Below are positions 6,208 to 6,212 of a stretch of DNA of 6,212 nucleotides, piece after piece. Position 1 is the stretch's first letter; every line of letters begins with the position of its first letter. Source of the stretch: Eubacterium sp. Its GTDB lineage: Bacteria > Bacillota > Clostridia > Oscillospirales > Acutalibacteraceae. The stretch is from NCBI GenBank assembly GCA_024696725.1, contig JAILGO010000165.1, forward strand, positions 1-6,212, read 5' to 3'. The notes beneath the pieces are model-generated. The model saw only the letters and a program-made list of their open reading frames with translations, did no database searches and had not been told where the DNA came from. The translations under genes were made by a program, and so were the position numbers.

Positions 6208-6212
6208 TAGTC

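Overview
The window reads as ordinary chromosomal DNA from a low-to-moderate GC member of the Bacillota, most likely a Clostridia-class anaerobe (Oscillospirales/Ruminococcus-like is my guess). The basis is: strong Shine-Dalgarno sites (AGGAGG, AAGGAG, GAGGTGAT), AT-rich intergenic DNA with sigma-A-type promoters, a GSI-alpha glutamine synthetase of Bacillus/Clostridium type, and an Mbeg1-like (DUF2974) hydrolase, a family typical of Firmicutes. I cannot name a species. No tRNA, rRNA, CRISPR array, insertion sequence, attachment site or phage gene is visible. Five complete protein genes fill nearly all of the sequence.

Left part (1-1382): a leader-side non-coding stretch of about 170 bases holds a probable terminator hairpin for the leftward gene at 173-1264, a YrbG-type Na+/Ca2+ (CaCA family) antiporter. 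Its start is best placed at the ATG at 1264, not at the upstream TTG at 1273, because AAGGAG abuts that TTG. The 118-base gap at 1265-1382 carries two back-to-back promoters, one for the antiporter (perfect TTGACA, 17-base spacer, TATATT) and one for the rightward gene cluster (TTGTAA, 17-base spacer, extended TGA-TATAAT). A 17-base near-palindrome overlies the -35 of the rightward promoter.

Centre (1383-5158): three rightward genes form a probable operon: a membrane-anchored CapA-like (PGA_cap, calcineurin-fold) protein, glutamine synthetase glnA, and an Mbeg1-like alpha/beta-hydrolase. No terminator separates them (gaps of 34 and 3 bases). The hydrolase has no recognisable ribosome site of its own and starts three bases after the glnA stop, which suggests translational coupling. 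The operon ends in a strong hairpin terminator whose left arm lies inside the last codons of the hydrolase gene.

Right part (5146-6212): a leftward aldo/keto reductase of the YghZ (AKR14) type converges on the operon, with only 14 bases between the two stop codons, so the same hairpin probably terminates both transcripts. Its true start is the ATG at 6152. The last 60 bases contain a candidate promoter for it and a candidate rightward promoter for a gene beyond the window.

The genes do not form a recognised pathway. The one clear metabolic anchor is ammonia assimilation by GlnA. The most interesting point is the tight coupling of a lipase-like hydrolase of unknown role to glnA, with a CapA-like protein upstream. 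I see no clear evidence of a new multi-gene defence or mobile system.
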